The notes under the pieces are model-generated. The model was not told the origin of the DNA. It searched no databases and saw only the letters and a list, made by a program, of their open reading frames with translations. From Bacteroides sp. (GTDB lineage Bacteria > Bacteroidota > Bacteroidia > Bacteroidales > Bacteroidaceae), in assembly GCA_019414665.1 (NCBI GenBank), contig DXLO01000013.1, positions 1-64,000 of the forward strand: DNA of 64,000 bases. The letters run 5' to 3'. Below, in pieces: positions 35,681-43,184 of the stretch (the first letter of the stretch is position 1; the number at the start of each line of letters is the position of its first letter). The translations under genes were made by a program, and so were the position numbers.

Positions 35681-36497
35681 ATTCTCCTAAAATTTTAAGT
35701 GCTTTAGTGAGCGGGGTTACCGCATCGATAGATTGTTTATATCTCAGGTAATCATTGAACATCACGTCTACGTAGAACATATATTCCCATTCGCGTCCGA
35801 TGATGGGCAATGATTGTATCTTAGTCAGGTTTATGTTGTAGAATGAAAAAATGGAAAGAACTTTCGAAAGACTTCCTTCATTGTGTGGAAGTGAGAAAAC
35901 GATGTTTGCCTTGTTTACCTTCGAACGGTCTTTCAGGTCGTCGGCAATCCACGGGTCGCATACTATAAGAAAGCGTGTAAAATTGTGTTTGTTGGTTTCA
36001 ATTCCTTCCTGAAGTATTTTCATTCCATACATGCTTGCTGCATATTTGGAGCAGATGGCTGCATGTCCTTTCAGTTGTTTTTCGTGGATGTTTTTGGCAC
36101 TTCCGGCAGTATCATCGGTTTCTACAACTTTCAGTTCCTGATGGTGCTGGAGAAATTCGCGGCATTGTGCCAGGGCTACCGGATGAGAGTTTACTTCTGT
36201 CAGGTCCTCCCAGCTTTCATCGGGCAGACACATGATGTTGTGGCTGATACGAAGCTTGTGTTCTCCGATGATAGTAGCTCCACTTTCGCGGAGTAATTCG
36301 TAGTTATGAAGCAGGCTTCCGGCAATTGTATTTTCTATGGCAACTGTTCCGATTACATTGCTGTCCTTGCGCATGTTCTCGAATACTTCTTCGAATGTAT
36401 TGCAACAGATTAACTCTATTTCTTCATCCTTGAAATATTTGTGGGCGGCAATGTCGTGGTATGAGCCCGGAACACCTTGTATTGCTATCTTTTTCAT
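35655..36497 (-). CDS. pheA: Prephenate dehydratase
   Basis: Converts prephenate to phenylpyruvate, the phenylalanine-specific step. The 280 residues hold the catalytic domain (IAIQGVPGSYHDIAA, NVIGTVAIENTIAGSL, VNSHPVALAQC, ETDDTAGSAKNI, and the essential Thr174-Arg175-Phe176). A C-terminal ACT domain (about 198-275, NEGSLSKVLSIFSFYNINLTKIQSLPI) binds phenylalanine for feedback inhibition. No fused chorismate mutase. First structural gene of the operon and directly preceded by the attenuator and the aromatic leader peptide. Confidence 0.95.
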   Translation of the reverse strand: MKKIAIQGVPGSYHDIAAHKYFKDEEIELICCNTFEEVFENMRKDSNVIGTVAIENTIAGSLLHNYELLRESGATIIGEHKLRISHNIMCLPDESWEDLTEVNSHPVALAQCREFLQHHQELKVVETDDTAGSAKNIHEKQLKGHAAICSKYAASMYGMKILQEGIETNKHNFTRFLIVCDPWIADDLKDRSKVNKANIVFSLPHNEGSLSKVLSIFSFYNINLTKIQSLPIIGREWEYMFYVDVMFNDYLRYKQSIDAVTPLTKALKILGEYAEGESTL

Positions 36498-36510
36498 TTG
36501 CTCTTGGTTT

Positions 36511-36605
36511 AAAATAAAAAATCCCGTTTCTTTCCAGAAGCGGGATTTCGTTATATTGTTTTTACTTATTCATTGGTTTATCGTACATATGCGAACTCCC
36601 GCTTC
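36511..36605 (-). promoter_or_regulatory. Transcription attenuator of the Phe/Tyr operon
   Basis: Terminator: stem AAATCCCG (36548-36541)/CGGGATTT (36526-36519), inner CTT/AAG pairing, followed by TTTTTTATTTT, ending 14 bp before pheA. Antiterminator: GAAGCGGGAGTTCG (36605-36592) can pair with CGAAATCCCGCTTC (36550-36537) in 13 of 14 positions, and this takes the 5' arm of the terminator. The first half of the antiterminator lies inside the last codons of the leader peptide, so a ribosome at the leader stop would cover it and allow termination. A ribosome stalled at the Phe/Tyr run would leave it free. A third pairing (TGCGA 36656-36652 with TCGCA 36594-36590, plus ACTTC/GAAGT) could sequester it without translation. 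Structures inferred from sequence. Confidence 0.88.
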
Positions 36606-36667
36606 ACTTCATTGCTAAAGTAAAAGTAAAAAAAGTAAAAGAAGAAGTATGTCGCAAATGTTTTCAT
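36578..36667 (-). CDS. Phe/Tyr-rich leader peptide of the pheA operon
   Basis: A 29-codon ORF beginning ATG at 36667-36665 and ending TAA at 36580-36578. It encodes MKTFAT, then YFFFYFFYFYF (residues 7-17, eleven aromatic codons in a row), then SNEVKREFAYVR. In all, nine Phe and five Tyr among 29 residues. Its analogue in function is E. coli PheL, which is rich in Phe only; here the mixture matches an operon that makes both amino acids. The start lies about 27 nt after the predicted transcription start. The product has no expected role beyond controlling ribosome position. Confidence 0.9.
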   Translation of the reverse strand: MKTFATYFFFYFFYFYFSNEVKREFAYVR

Positions 36668-36700
36668 TTTTGTTCTGTTATTTTGTTATCATTACGGTTG

Positions 36701-36730
36701 CAAATGTAATACTTTTCTTGAAAAAACAAT
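36701..36730 (-). promoter_or_regulatory. Promoter of the attenuated Phe/Tyr operon
   Basis: Minus-strand TACATTTG (36701-36708) fits TAnnTTTG. ATTG (36727-36730) lies 18 nt upstream at the -33 position. Transcription would begin near 36694, leaving room for the whole leader peptide. Confidence 0.65.
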
Positions 36731-36780
36731 AGTTTTATGAACTTTTTCTTTAAATATTTTCTTTACACGACATATTCGAT

Positions 36781-36788
36781 TAAATTTG
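36781..36788 (+). promoter_or_regulatory. -7 box for the MalY/PatB-type gene
   Basis: TAAATTTG (TAnnTTTG) lies 38 nt before the start codon, divergent from the Phe/Tyr operon promoter. Confidence 0.5.
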
Positions 36789-36826
36789 TGTTAGAACAAA
36801 CTCGCTAATTAAAACATAATATCACC

Positions 36827-37996
36827 ATGAATTATAATTTTGATGAACTGATAGACCGTCGGGAAACGAGTGCTGAAAAAGTTGAAGGAATGAAGAGTAT
36901 ATGGGGTAGGGAAGATCTTATTCCGATGTGGGTAGCCGATATGGATTTTGCAACTCCACCGTTTGTGATTGATGCAATCCGCAAGCGTTGTGAGCATCCT
37001 GTGCTGGGCTATACCTGCAAACCTGATAGCTATTATCAGGCCGTTATTAACTGGGTGGATTCCCGTTATGGTATGAAGGTAAGAAAAGAACAGATTACTT
37101 ACGTGCCGGGCATTGTGCCGGGGTTGGGGATGGCAATCAATGCCTTTACTCATCCGGGAGATAAAATAATGATTATGCCTCCTGTTTATCATCCTTTTTC
37201 GTGGCTGGTAACTCGTAATGACCGAAGGGTGGTAGAGTGTCCGTTGATACTGGAAAATGGAACGTATCGCATGGACTTGGATTTGTTCCGCAAAGAGATA
37301 AAAGGGGTGCGTGTGTTTATATTATGTAATCCTCACAATCCGGGCGGTGTGGTCTGGACACACGATGAGCTGAAGGCGATTGCAGACATATGTGCTGAAG
37401 ATAATGTGATTGTCTTTTCGGATGAAATTCATGCCGATCTGACGTTGCCACCTCGTCATCATGTTCCTTTTGCCATGATTTCCGAGCGTGCAAAGAATAA
37501 TTCCGTTACGTTCATGGCTCCTAGTAAGGCATTTAATATGCCAGGAGTAGCTGCTTCGCATGCTATTATCTATAATGAGGGACTCCACAAACGGTTTACT
37601 ACTTATATGGAAAGCTGTGAGTTTGGCGGAGGTCATGTTTTTGCCTTTCCGGCAGTAGAGGCTGCATATTCTAATGGAACAGAGTGGCTGGAACAATGTC
37701 TGGCTTATATACAAGGTAATATTGATTATTTGGATCATTACCTGAAGACTTATATGCCTAAGATTAAGGCAATGCTTCCGATGGCTTCGTATCTGGTATG
37801 GCTTGACTGTCGGGAGTTGAATCTGTCACAGCAGCAGCTTGAAGATTTTTTTGTATCTCATGCGCATTTAGCTCTGAACAGTGGTACGACTTTTGGAAAA
37901 GAGGGTACGGGATTTATGAGAATGAATGTCGGATGTCCGCGTTCTGTACTTGAACAGGCAATGAAGCAGTTGAAAGAGGCTTATGATGAGTTGTAA
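36827..37996 (+). CDS. MalY/PatB-type PLP C-S lyase or aminotransferase
   Basis: PLP enzyme of the MalY/PatB group, many of which cleave cystathionine or cysteine S-conjugates to thiol, pyruvate and ammonia. The 389 residues show the group's N-terminus (FDELIDRRETSAEKVEG), the PMWVADMDFATPP motif, LGYTCKPDSYYQAV, YVPGIVPGLGMAINAFT, CNPHNPGGVVW, SDEIHADL, and Schiff-base Lys234 in MAPSKAFNMPGVA. Full family length. Divergently transcribed from the aromatic operon; no sequence evidence ties the two functionally, though an aminotransferase role cannot be excluded. Single gene with a strong terminator. Confidence 0.9.
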   Translation: MNYNFDELIDRRETSAEKVEGMKSIWGREDLIPMWVADMDFATPPFVIDAIRKRCEHPVLGYTCKPDSYYQAVINWVDSRYGMKVRKEQITYVPGIVPGLGMAINAFTHPGDKIMIMPPVYHPFSWLVTRNDRRVVECPLILENGTYRMDLDLFRKEIKGVRVFILCNPHNPGGVVWTHDELKAIADICAEDNVIVFSDEIHADLTLPPRHHVPFAMISERAKNNSVTFMAPSKAFNMPGVAASHAIIYNEGLHKRFTTYMESCEFGGGHVFAFPAVEAAYSNGTEWLEQCLAYIQGNIDYLDHYLKTYMPKIKAMLPMASYLVWLDCRELNLSQQQLEDFFVSHAHLALNSGTTFGKEGTGFMRMNVGCPRSVLEQAMKQLKEAYDEL

Positions 37997-38074
37997 TTAT
38001 AGATATGAAAGCTATATAAAAAAACATTTTTAAGAAATGTGAATTTTTAATAGAAAATTTCGTTCTTATGAACT

Positions 38075-38123
38075 AAAGAGTCGTATCAAACTTTTTATCA
38101 TGTAGTTTGATACGACTCTTTTT
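38075..38123 (+). terminator. Terminator after the MalY/PatB-type gene
   Basis: The 18-bp perfect stem AAAGAGTCGTATCAAACT (38075-38092)/AGTTTGATACGACTCTTT (38104-38121) is followed by T residues. Confidence 0.88.
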
Positions 38124-38181
38124 CGTTTGAAAATATTATAATTCCAGACTTCTTAAATAAATCAGTGGATTATATTCTTTT

Positions 38182-38247
38182 ATGTTGAAGAAATTGACAA
38201 TTGCAGTTTTATCAATTTTGTTGACGTTTTCCCTTTGTCTTATTTAA
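38182..38247 (+). CDS. Possible 21-residue hydrophobic peptide
   Basis: ATG to TAA encodes MLKKLTIAVLSILLTFSLCLI, which looks like a small membrane peptide or a stand-alone signal sequence (two Lys, then a hydrophobic core). It ends 12 bp before the convergent TPR gene. No TAnnTTTG box or conserved upstream signal is evident, so it may be a chance ORF or the stump of a lost secreted protein. Confidence 0.25.
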   Translation: MLKKLTIAVLSILLTFSLCLI

Positions 38248-38258
38248 AAAGTAGCATA

Positions 38259-39209
38259 TTAATAAATTCCCGGAGCAGAGTTTTGCTTGAGGTTATCATA
38301 ATTTCCGGTAATCAGCTTCTCGTTGTCCGGATTTAGCTCAATAGCTTTTTTCATATCTTCTATGGAGCCTTCCTTATCACCTTTTAGCAGTCGGATACGT
38401 CCTCGTTCCTGATAGAGCACTGCGTTTTGAGGCATTAGTTCGATGGCTTCTGTATAGAACTCTATAGCCTGGTCGAATTCTTTCTGTTCCATTAACATTT
38501 CACCTTTAAGCAGATAGGCTTTTTCGTTGAACGGATTTACTTCCAATACCTGGTTGAAACATGATTGAGCTTCTTCTACCTGACCAAGTGCTGCGTGTAT
38601 TCTTCCTTTAAGTAGTAAAGCATCCTCTTCATCAGGTGAAACTGAAAGAACTTTATCCAGATCGCTCATGGCATCTTTAGCCTGACGCATATCCCAGAGG
38701 ACTTCGGCACGAAGCAGATAAGCCTCTTTATATTCTTCGTTTTGCATGATGGCCTTGGTCAGCATCACAATAGCCTGCAGGTCATTTTTCATGCCTCGTG
38801 CAGCCTTTGCTGCAAGATAGTAAGCCGGAGCACTGGTTTCGTCAAGCTTTATAGCTTTCTGACAAGCATCATCCATACTTTCATAATCTTCTTGCATATA
38901 ACAGATACTTGCCAGAGCAAGCAGAGCCTGTATATTGTCGGGCGTTTTATCAACCAGGCGGTCTAGTGTAATACGGGCATCGTCTGTACGTCCGGCTTCT
39001 ATATACGCATTGGCAAGCAGTTGCAGCGTTTCAGGTTCATCATTCAGTGCTATTGCCTGCTCAAAACATTTTATAGCATAGGGAAGCTGGCGCATATTGC
39101 GTGCGCGGATACCATCATATTTCAGAATCTCGAAATTTTTCTTTTCCTGTTTTGCCTGTTGGTCTTCGTTCGGCTTTCCTCCACCGAACAAGGATGATAA
39201 TAAGCCCAT
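38259..39209 (-). CDS. Tetratricopeptide repeat protein
   Basis: A 316-residue soluble protein made almost wholly of TPR helical hairpins (about residues 30-305). Consecutive repeats include AIKCFEQAIALNDEPE, DARITLDRLVDKTPDN, SMDDACQKAIKLDETS, AMSDLDKVLSVSPDEE, AQSCFNQVLEVNPFNE, AIEFYTEAIELMPQN and SIEDMKKAIELNPDN. The N-terminal MGLLSSLFGGGKPNED has no signal peptide. Likely a protein-interaction scaffold; partners cannot be told from the sequence. Single gene with its own -7 box. Confidence 0.92.
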   Translation of the reverse strand: MGLLSSLFGGGKPNEDQQAKQEKKNFEILKYDGIRARNMRQLPYAIKCFEQAIALNDEPETLQLLANAYIEAGRTDDARITLDRLVDKTPDNIQALLALASICYMQEDYESMDDACQKAIKLDETSAPAYYLAAKAARGMKNDLQAIVMLTKAIMQNEEYKEAYLLRAEVLWDMRQAKDAMSDLDKVLSVSPDEEDALLLKGRIHAALGQVEEAQSCFNQVLEVNPFNEKAYLLKGEMLMEQKEFDQAIEFYTEAIELMPQNAVLYQERGRIRLLKGDKEGSIEDMKKAIELNPDNEKLITGNYDNLKQNSAPGIY

Positions 39210-39238
39210 AATTTTATCTCTTTTATGTTAATGTGTTG

Positions 39239-39246
39239 CAAAGATA
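39239..39246 (-). promoter_or_regulatory. -7 box for the TPR gene
   Basis: Minus-strand TATCTTTG (TAnnTTTG) lies 29 nt before the start codon. Confidence 0.55.
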
Positions 39247-39291
39247 ACGAGAAAATTAACTTAATGGATATGTTTGCTGAAAAGAAATTAG

Positions 39292-39299
39292 TATGTTTG
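39292..39299 (+). promoter_or_regulatory. -7 box for the TapB-like gene
   Basis: TATGTTTG (TAnnTTTG) lies 36 nt before ATG 39336. A second identical octamer is at 39269-39276. Confidence 0.5.
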
Positions 39300-39335
39300 C
39301 AACCGAATAATACAGTGAAATAAAAAAGAAAAGTT

Positions 39336-40040
39336 ATGAAAAAAATGCTGTTGGCCATTGTTGCTCTGCTGGCATGTCATACCATGCAGGCACAATACTT
39401 CTGTACTACTCAGGGTACGGAATTACATTATGTAAATTATGATGAGGCAGGACAAAGCCTGTCGAACGAAACGGTTACGGTATACAATGTCGTAAAGAAT
39501 GCTTCAGGAGAAAGTGCTCAGTATCTTGCCAAAATAGTAACTAATAAGACCAAGAATAATACCAGCTATACACTTTATAACTGGAATTACGATGGTAATG
39601 TTACTACCTGCCAGGAAGATTTGATGTATGGTCCTTATATAAAATCCGATTCAGATCCTGCCAAATACGATTCGAAGGCCCGTCAGGCTATGGCTGAAGA
39701 GCTGAAACTGAAAGGTGATAATTCATTTACTATCAAAAAGCACGCCAGTGCAGGCGAGTCGATTCCAGACCGTACTTATTCGCTGATCTTCAATATGCTG
39801 AAGAATGAGATAAATATATCTGGTGCAGCTTATATGGGTGAAGAGAAAGTCAGTACGACTGCCGGTAAGTTTGATTGTATTAAGATTTCATACCTGAAGC
39901 GTACAAAAATCGTTCTGAAGACCGAAACCGTACGTGTAACAGAATGGTATGCCGAAGGTATCGGACTGGTAAAATCAGAAAGCTATAATACCAAGGGAGA
40001 ACCTGATGGAAAAACTATCTTGGTAAAAATAGTGAAGTGA
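39336..40040 (+). CDS. Secreted protein of unknown function, TapB/DUF3108-like
   Basis: The 234-residue exported protein has a Sec signal peptide (1-19, ending MQA). The mature part is beta-rich: TTQGTELHYVNYDEAG at the start, and a C-terminal half with VSTTAGKFDCIKISYLKRTK followed by TEWYAEGIGLVKSESYNTKG. The motif 'xTxAGxFDCxKI ... xWYAxGxGLVKSE' is what links it to DUF3108/TapB-like periplasmic proteins. I know of no established function. It is convergent with the acyl-CoA ligase and shares a terminator with it. Confidence 0.7.
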   Translation: MKKMLLAIVALLACHTMQAQYFCTTQGTELHYVNYDEAGQSLSNETVTVYNVVKNASGESAQYLAKIVTNKTKNNTSYTLYNWNYDGNVTTCQEDLMYGPYIKSDSDPAKYDSKARQAMAEELKLKGDNSFTIKKHASAGESIPDRTYSLIFNMLKNEINISGAAYMGEEKVSTTAGKFDCIKISYLKRTKIVLKTETVRVTEWYAEGIGLVKSESYNTKGEPDGKTILVKIVK

Positions 40041-40083
40041 TCTGAATTAATATTTCATCAATAATACTTGTCTTTCTAAGAAA

Positions 40084-40133
40084 GCACCCGATATTCTGAT
40101 TTCTCGACTTAGGAATACGGGTGCGATCTTTTT
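40084..40133. terminator. Terminator between the TapB-like gene and the acyl-CoA ligase
   Basis: GCACCCG-A-TATTC (40084-40096) pairs with GAATACGGGTGC (40113-40124) with one bulged A. TTTTT follows on the plus strand and T-rich sequence on the minus strand. Confidence 0.75.
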
Positions 40134-40148
40134 ATTGATACTTGTGTA

Positions 40149-41801
40149 TCAGATAATTTCTATACCTTGTTGCTTGCAAAGTTCCAGGCTTAAATCTTTC
40201 AGTTTGAACTTCTGGATTTTGCCACTTCCTGTCATCGGGAATTGCTTTACAAAGAAAATGTATTTCGGAATCTTGTATCGGGCTATCTTTCCTTCGCAAA
40301 ACTCACGTACATCATATTCGTTCATTGTGCATCCTTCGTGCAGAATGATGAATGCACCTACAGCTTCACCGTATTTCTTCGACGGTACACCCGCTACCTG
40401 AACATCCTTTATGCCAGGCATCTGATAAAGGAACTCTTCTATTTCGCGCGGATAAATGTTTTCTCCTCCACGGATAATCATGTCTTTGATACGTCCCGTA
40501 ATGCGATAGTTGCCGTTTTCGTCCTTGATACCCAAGTCGCCCGAATGCAGGAAACCGTTTTTGTCTATCACTTCCGCAGTAGCTTCCGGATTCCTATAAT
40601 ATCCTTTCATGGTATTATATCCGCGGTTACACATTTCCCCTTGTACACCTGGAGGACATTCCTCTCCTGTTTCTGGGTCGATAACCTTCACTTCCGTAAA
40701 TTCAAAATCATGACCGACTGTAGTAAAACGCACCTCCTGCGGGTCGTCGATACGGCTGTGTGTCATACCCGGAGAAGCTTCTGTCAGTCCGTATACACTG
40801 GTTACCTTCATGAACATTTTCTCTTCCACCTGTTTCATCAGTTCTACCGGGCAGAGAGAACCAGCCATAATACCTGTACGCAGGCATGAAAGGTCGAACA
40901 TGTCGAACATCGGATGGTTGAGTTCCGCTATAAACATGGTAGGTACTCCGTAAAGTGCCGTACAGCGTTCCTTGTGAATGGAAGCCAGTACCAGCAACGG
41001 ATCGAAACGTTCCGTCATAACTTGTGTACAACCATGTGTAAGACAGTTCATTGTAGCGAGTACCACACCAAAGCAGTGGAATAACGGTACACATACACAA
41101 AGCTTGTCGGCGGAAGTGAACTTCATGTGTTCTCCCGTAAGAAATCCGTTGTTGGCTATGTTATAATGCGTAAGCATTACTCCTTTCGGGAATCCCGTTG
41201 TACCTGAAGTATATTGCATGTTTACCGTATCGTGGCAATTGACTTTTTTCTTTGCTTCGTCGAGTACGGTATCGTCTATGTTGTTTCCCAACAGAAGGAT
41301 TTCGGCTGTGTTGTACATGCCACGGTATTTTTCCTGTCCGATGTAGATGACATTGCGCATGTGCGGGAACCGTTTACTCTTCATGTGCCCGCGTTCGAAA
41401 GTCTTCAGCTCGGGAAGCATCCGGTAAGTCATATCTACAAAACTGCTGTCCTTTTCCCCATCGACGATACATAGCGTATGCATGTCCGAGTTTTCGCACA
41501 AGTACTCCAGCTCAGACTGTTTGTAGTTTGTGTTAACCGTAACTGCTACAGCACCAATTTTGGCACAGGCATAAAGAAACGTCAGCCAGTCGGGTACGTT
41601 TCTCGCCCATATACCCACGTGTGTGCCGTGTGTGATACCGATGGCAAGCAATCCCTTAGCCATATTGTCCACACGTCGGTTGAACTGACTCCATGTAAAC
41701 CGCAGGTTACGGTCGGAGTATACGATATACTCTTTATCGGGTGTTTCCTTGGCCCAGTGCTCCAGCCAGTCACCCAGTGTTCTTTCCGATAATTGTATCA
41801 T
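40149..41801 (-). CDS. AMP-dependent acyl-CoA synthetase
   Basis: Activates a carboxylic acid (probably a fatty acid) to acyl-AMP and then acyl-CoA in the cytoplasm. The 550 residues contain the adenylation signature TSGTTGFPKG (198-207), SVYGLTEASPGMTHSR, GYNTMKGYYRNPEATAEVID, the hinge motif HSGDLGIKDENGNYRITGRIKDMIIRGGENIYP, and the C-terminal catalytic Lys in PMTGSGKIQKFKLKD. Length and motifs are those of medium- to long-chain acyl-CoA synthetases. It follows the XRE-cupin regulator by 13 bp, a pairing seen often in Bacteroidales, which suggests local control by a ligand of the cupin domain. Confidence 0.93.
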   Translation of the reverse strand: MIQLSERTLGDWLEHWAKETPDKEYIVYSDRNLRFTWSQFNRRVDNMAKGLLAIGITHGTHVGIWARNVPDWLTFLYACAKIGAVAVTVNTNYKQSELEYLCENSDMHTLCIVDGEKDSSFVDMTYRMLPELKTFERGHMKSKRFPHMRNVIYIGQEKYRGMYNTAEILLLGNNIDDTVLDEAKKKVNCHDTVNMQYTSGTTGFPKGVMLTHYNIANNGFLTGEHMKFTSADKLCVCVPLFHCFGVVLATMNCLTHGCTQVMTERFDPLLVLASIHKERCTALYGVPTMFIAELNHPMFDMFDLSCLRTGIMAGSLCPVELMKQVEEKMFMKVTSVYGLTEASPGMTHSRIDDPQEVRFTTVGHDFEFTEVKVIDPETGEECPPGVQGEMCNRGYNTMKGYYRNPEATAEVIDKNGFLHSGDLGIKDENGNYRITGRIKDMIIRGGENIYPREIEEFLYQMPGIKDVQVAGVPSKKYGEAVGAFIILHEGCTMNEYDVREFCEGKIARYKIPKYIFFVKQFPMTGSGKIQKFKLKDLSLELCKQQGIEII

Positions 41802-41814
41802 AATAGGTAGCGGT

Positions 41815-42393
41815 TTAAATAGGAGTATAGATTACAGCCAGGATACGAGCTTCCTGTCCTTCGAAAGCATGTACATGATGAGGTACGATGGAATCGTAAT
41901 AAATCGTATCACCTTCTTCCAGCAGATACGTGTATTTACCATAATTGATTTCCAGTGTGCCTTTCAGTACCATGATAAACTCTTCTCCCTCGTGAGCAGA
42001 CAGATGGAATTCATTATTTCCGTTTGCATCGATGTCGACGATAAACGGTTCCATGTGTCGGTCGGTCTTGCTGCGCGACAGTGAATGATAATGTAAGTGC
42101 TGACGCGCATCGAGTGCATTGTTAGAGAAGCTGATGGTATCGTCAGCATCTCCGCGTCGGCATACTACAGGACCCGCTTCATCAGGCTGATCGTCGAGGA
42201 AAGTGCCCAGACGTACTCCCAGTGCACGCGCCAGCTTTACAAGCGGAGCGAGCGAAGGAATGTCAATATTTTCCTCGATACGTGTGATTTGTTCTACGGC
42301 AAGTCCTGTACGGTCTGCCAGTTCTTCCAGACTTATTTCTTTTGCTGTTCTAAGGCTTTTTACTTTTTCTCCAATAACGTTGGTTCTATCCAT
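41815..42393 (-). CDS. XRE-family HTH regulator with C-terminal cupin domain
   Basis: The 192 residues combine a helix-turn-helix (about 6-62, VKSLRTAKEISLEELADRTGLAVEQITRIEE) with a cupin_2 domain (about 115-190, EFHLSAHEGEEFIMVLKGTLEINYG and YYDSIVPHHVHAFEG). The His and Glu residues expected for small-molecule or metal binding are in HEGEEF and PHHVH. It probably controls its own transcript and the downstream ligase in response to a small molecule. Its -7 box lies 60 nt upstream, and the leader can form a small AAAGCC/GGCTTT hairpin (42416-42434). Confidence 0.93.
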   Translation of the reverse strand: MDRTNVIGEKVKSLRTAKEISLEELADRTGLAVEQITRIEENIDIPSLAPLVKLARALGVRLGTFLDDQPDEAGPVVCRRGDADDTISFSNNALDARQHLHYHSLSRSKTDRHMEPFIVDIDANGNNEFHLSAHEGEEFIMVLKGTLEINYGKYTYLLEEGDTIYYDSIVPHHVHAFEGQEARILAVIYTPI

Positions 42394-42452
42394 AGTATAG
42401 TGTTTTTTACGATGAAAAGCCGTTATGTGGCTTTCAATGAATCAGATTTGGG

Positions 42453-42460
42453 CAAATATA
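42453..42460 (-). promoter_or_regulatory. -7 box for the XRE-cupin/ligase operon
   Basis: Minus-strand TATATTTG (TAnnTTTG) lies 59 nt before the start codon. Confidence 0.5.
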
Positions 42461-42648
42461 GTAAAGTTTTATAATACTCATGCCATGGATGTATAAAAAG
42501 GTTATCCAGCTTTTTTACTAAAGTTGCCGAGCTTGCTAATATTTTCAAAAAAAAACATATACGGAAAATGGTTTGTGAACCTTGGTCGAAATCGTGTTGT
42601 GTGTATTTTACAAGCTTTGCATATTTTCAAAGATGGCTGAGCTTCGTT

Positions 42649-42656
42649 TAAATTTG
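42649..42656 (+). promoter_or_regulatory. -7 box for the flavodoxin-like gene pair
   Basis: TAAATTTG (TAnnTTTG) lies 12 nt before the ATG at 42669, so the transcript would be nearly leaderless. No -33 was found at the right distance. Confidence 0.35.
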
Positions 42657-42668
42657 AACAGATAAAAT

Positions 42669-43184
42669 ATGAAACTGATAATGACCGACCGCCCTGTCGA
42701 CCTGAGTTTCTTGAAAGATGAGGCGGTGAAATACATTGATTTGTCATCCTTGCGGATAGCGAACTGTGTGGGATGCTTTGGATGTTGGACAAAGACACCG
42801 GGCAAATGCGTGATTCGTGACGACGCTACCTGGGTATATCCCTGTATAGCTGCCAGCAACACAGTTCTGTATGTCAGCCGGCTCTGCTATGGCGGATATG
42901 ACAGTGTGATGAAGACCATGCTGGAGCGTGCCATTCCTGTACAGCAGGCATTTATACGCATTTACAAGGGAGAAACCCATCACGTGCAGCGTGCCGTAAT
43001 GCCGAAGAAAGCTACTATTCTTGCTTACGGCGATATTTCGTCCGACGAAAAGGACCTATTCAGAAAGCTGGTTGCCCGCAATGCAGCCAATATGAACTTT
43101 GAGAGTTATGAAGTAAGGTTTTCAACCGAAGCTATGTTGAACGATGTGGTAAAAGAAATTGTAGAAAGATGGGAAAAGTACTGA
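42669..43184 (+). CDS. Flavodoxin/NADPH-dependent FMN reductase-like protein lacking the FMN phosphate loop
   Basis: The 171-residue product resembles iron-sulfur-flavoprotein-type FMN reductases from NCVGCFGCWTKTPGKCVIRDD onward and through the YGGYDSVMKTMLERAIP region, where the family has YYGGMS..LKALIDR. The usual N-terminal strand with GSPR that holds FMN phosphate is absent: the protein opens MKLIMTDRPVDLSFLKDE. It may therefore not bind FMN alone. The next gene, overlapping by 16 bp, has the missing GSPR loop but not the Cys motif, so the two may act together (inference). No signal peptide. Confidence 0.75.
   Translation: MKLIMTDRPVDLSFLKDEAVKYIDLSSLRIANCVGCFGCWTKTPGKCVIRDDATWVYPCIAASNTVLYVSRLCYGGYDSVMKTMLERAIPVQQAFIRIYKGETHHVQRAVMPKKATILAYGDISSDEKDLFRKLVARNAANMNFESYEVRFSTEAMLNDVVKEIVERWEKY

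Noticed and set aside
36541..36550. The pheA terminator as a 3' terminator of the convergent or upstream gene
   Set aside because: The upstream neighbour is divergent, so no other transcript enters from that side; the hairpin can only act on the pheA leader transcript.
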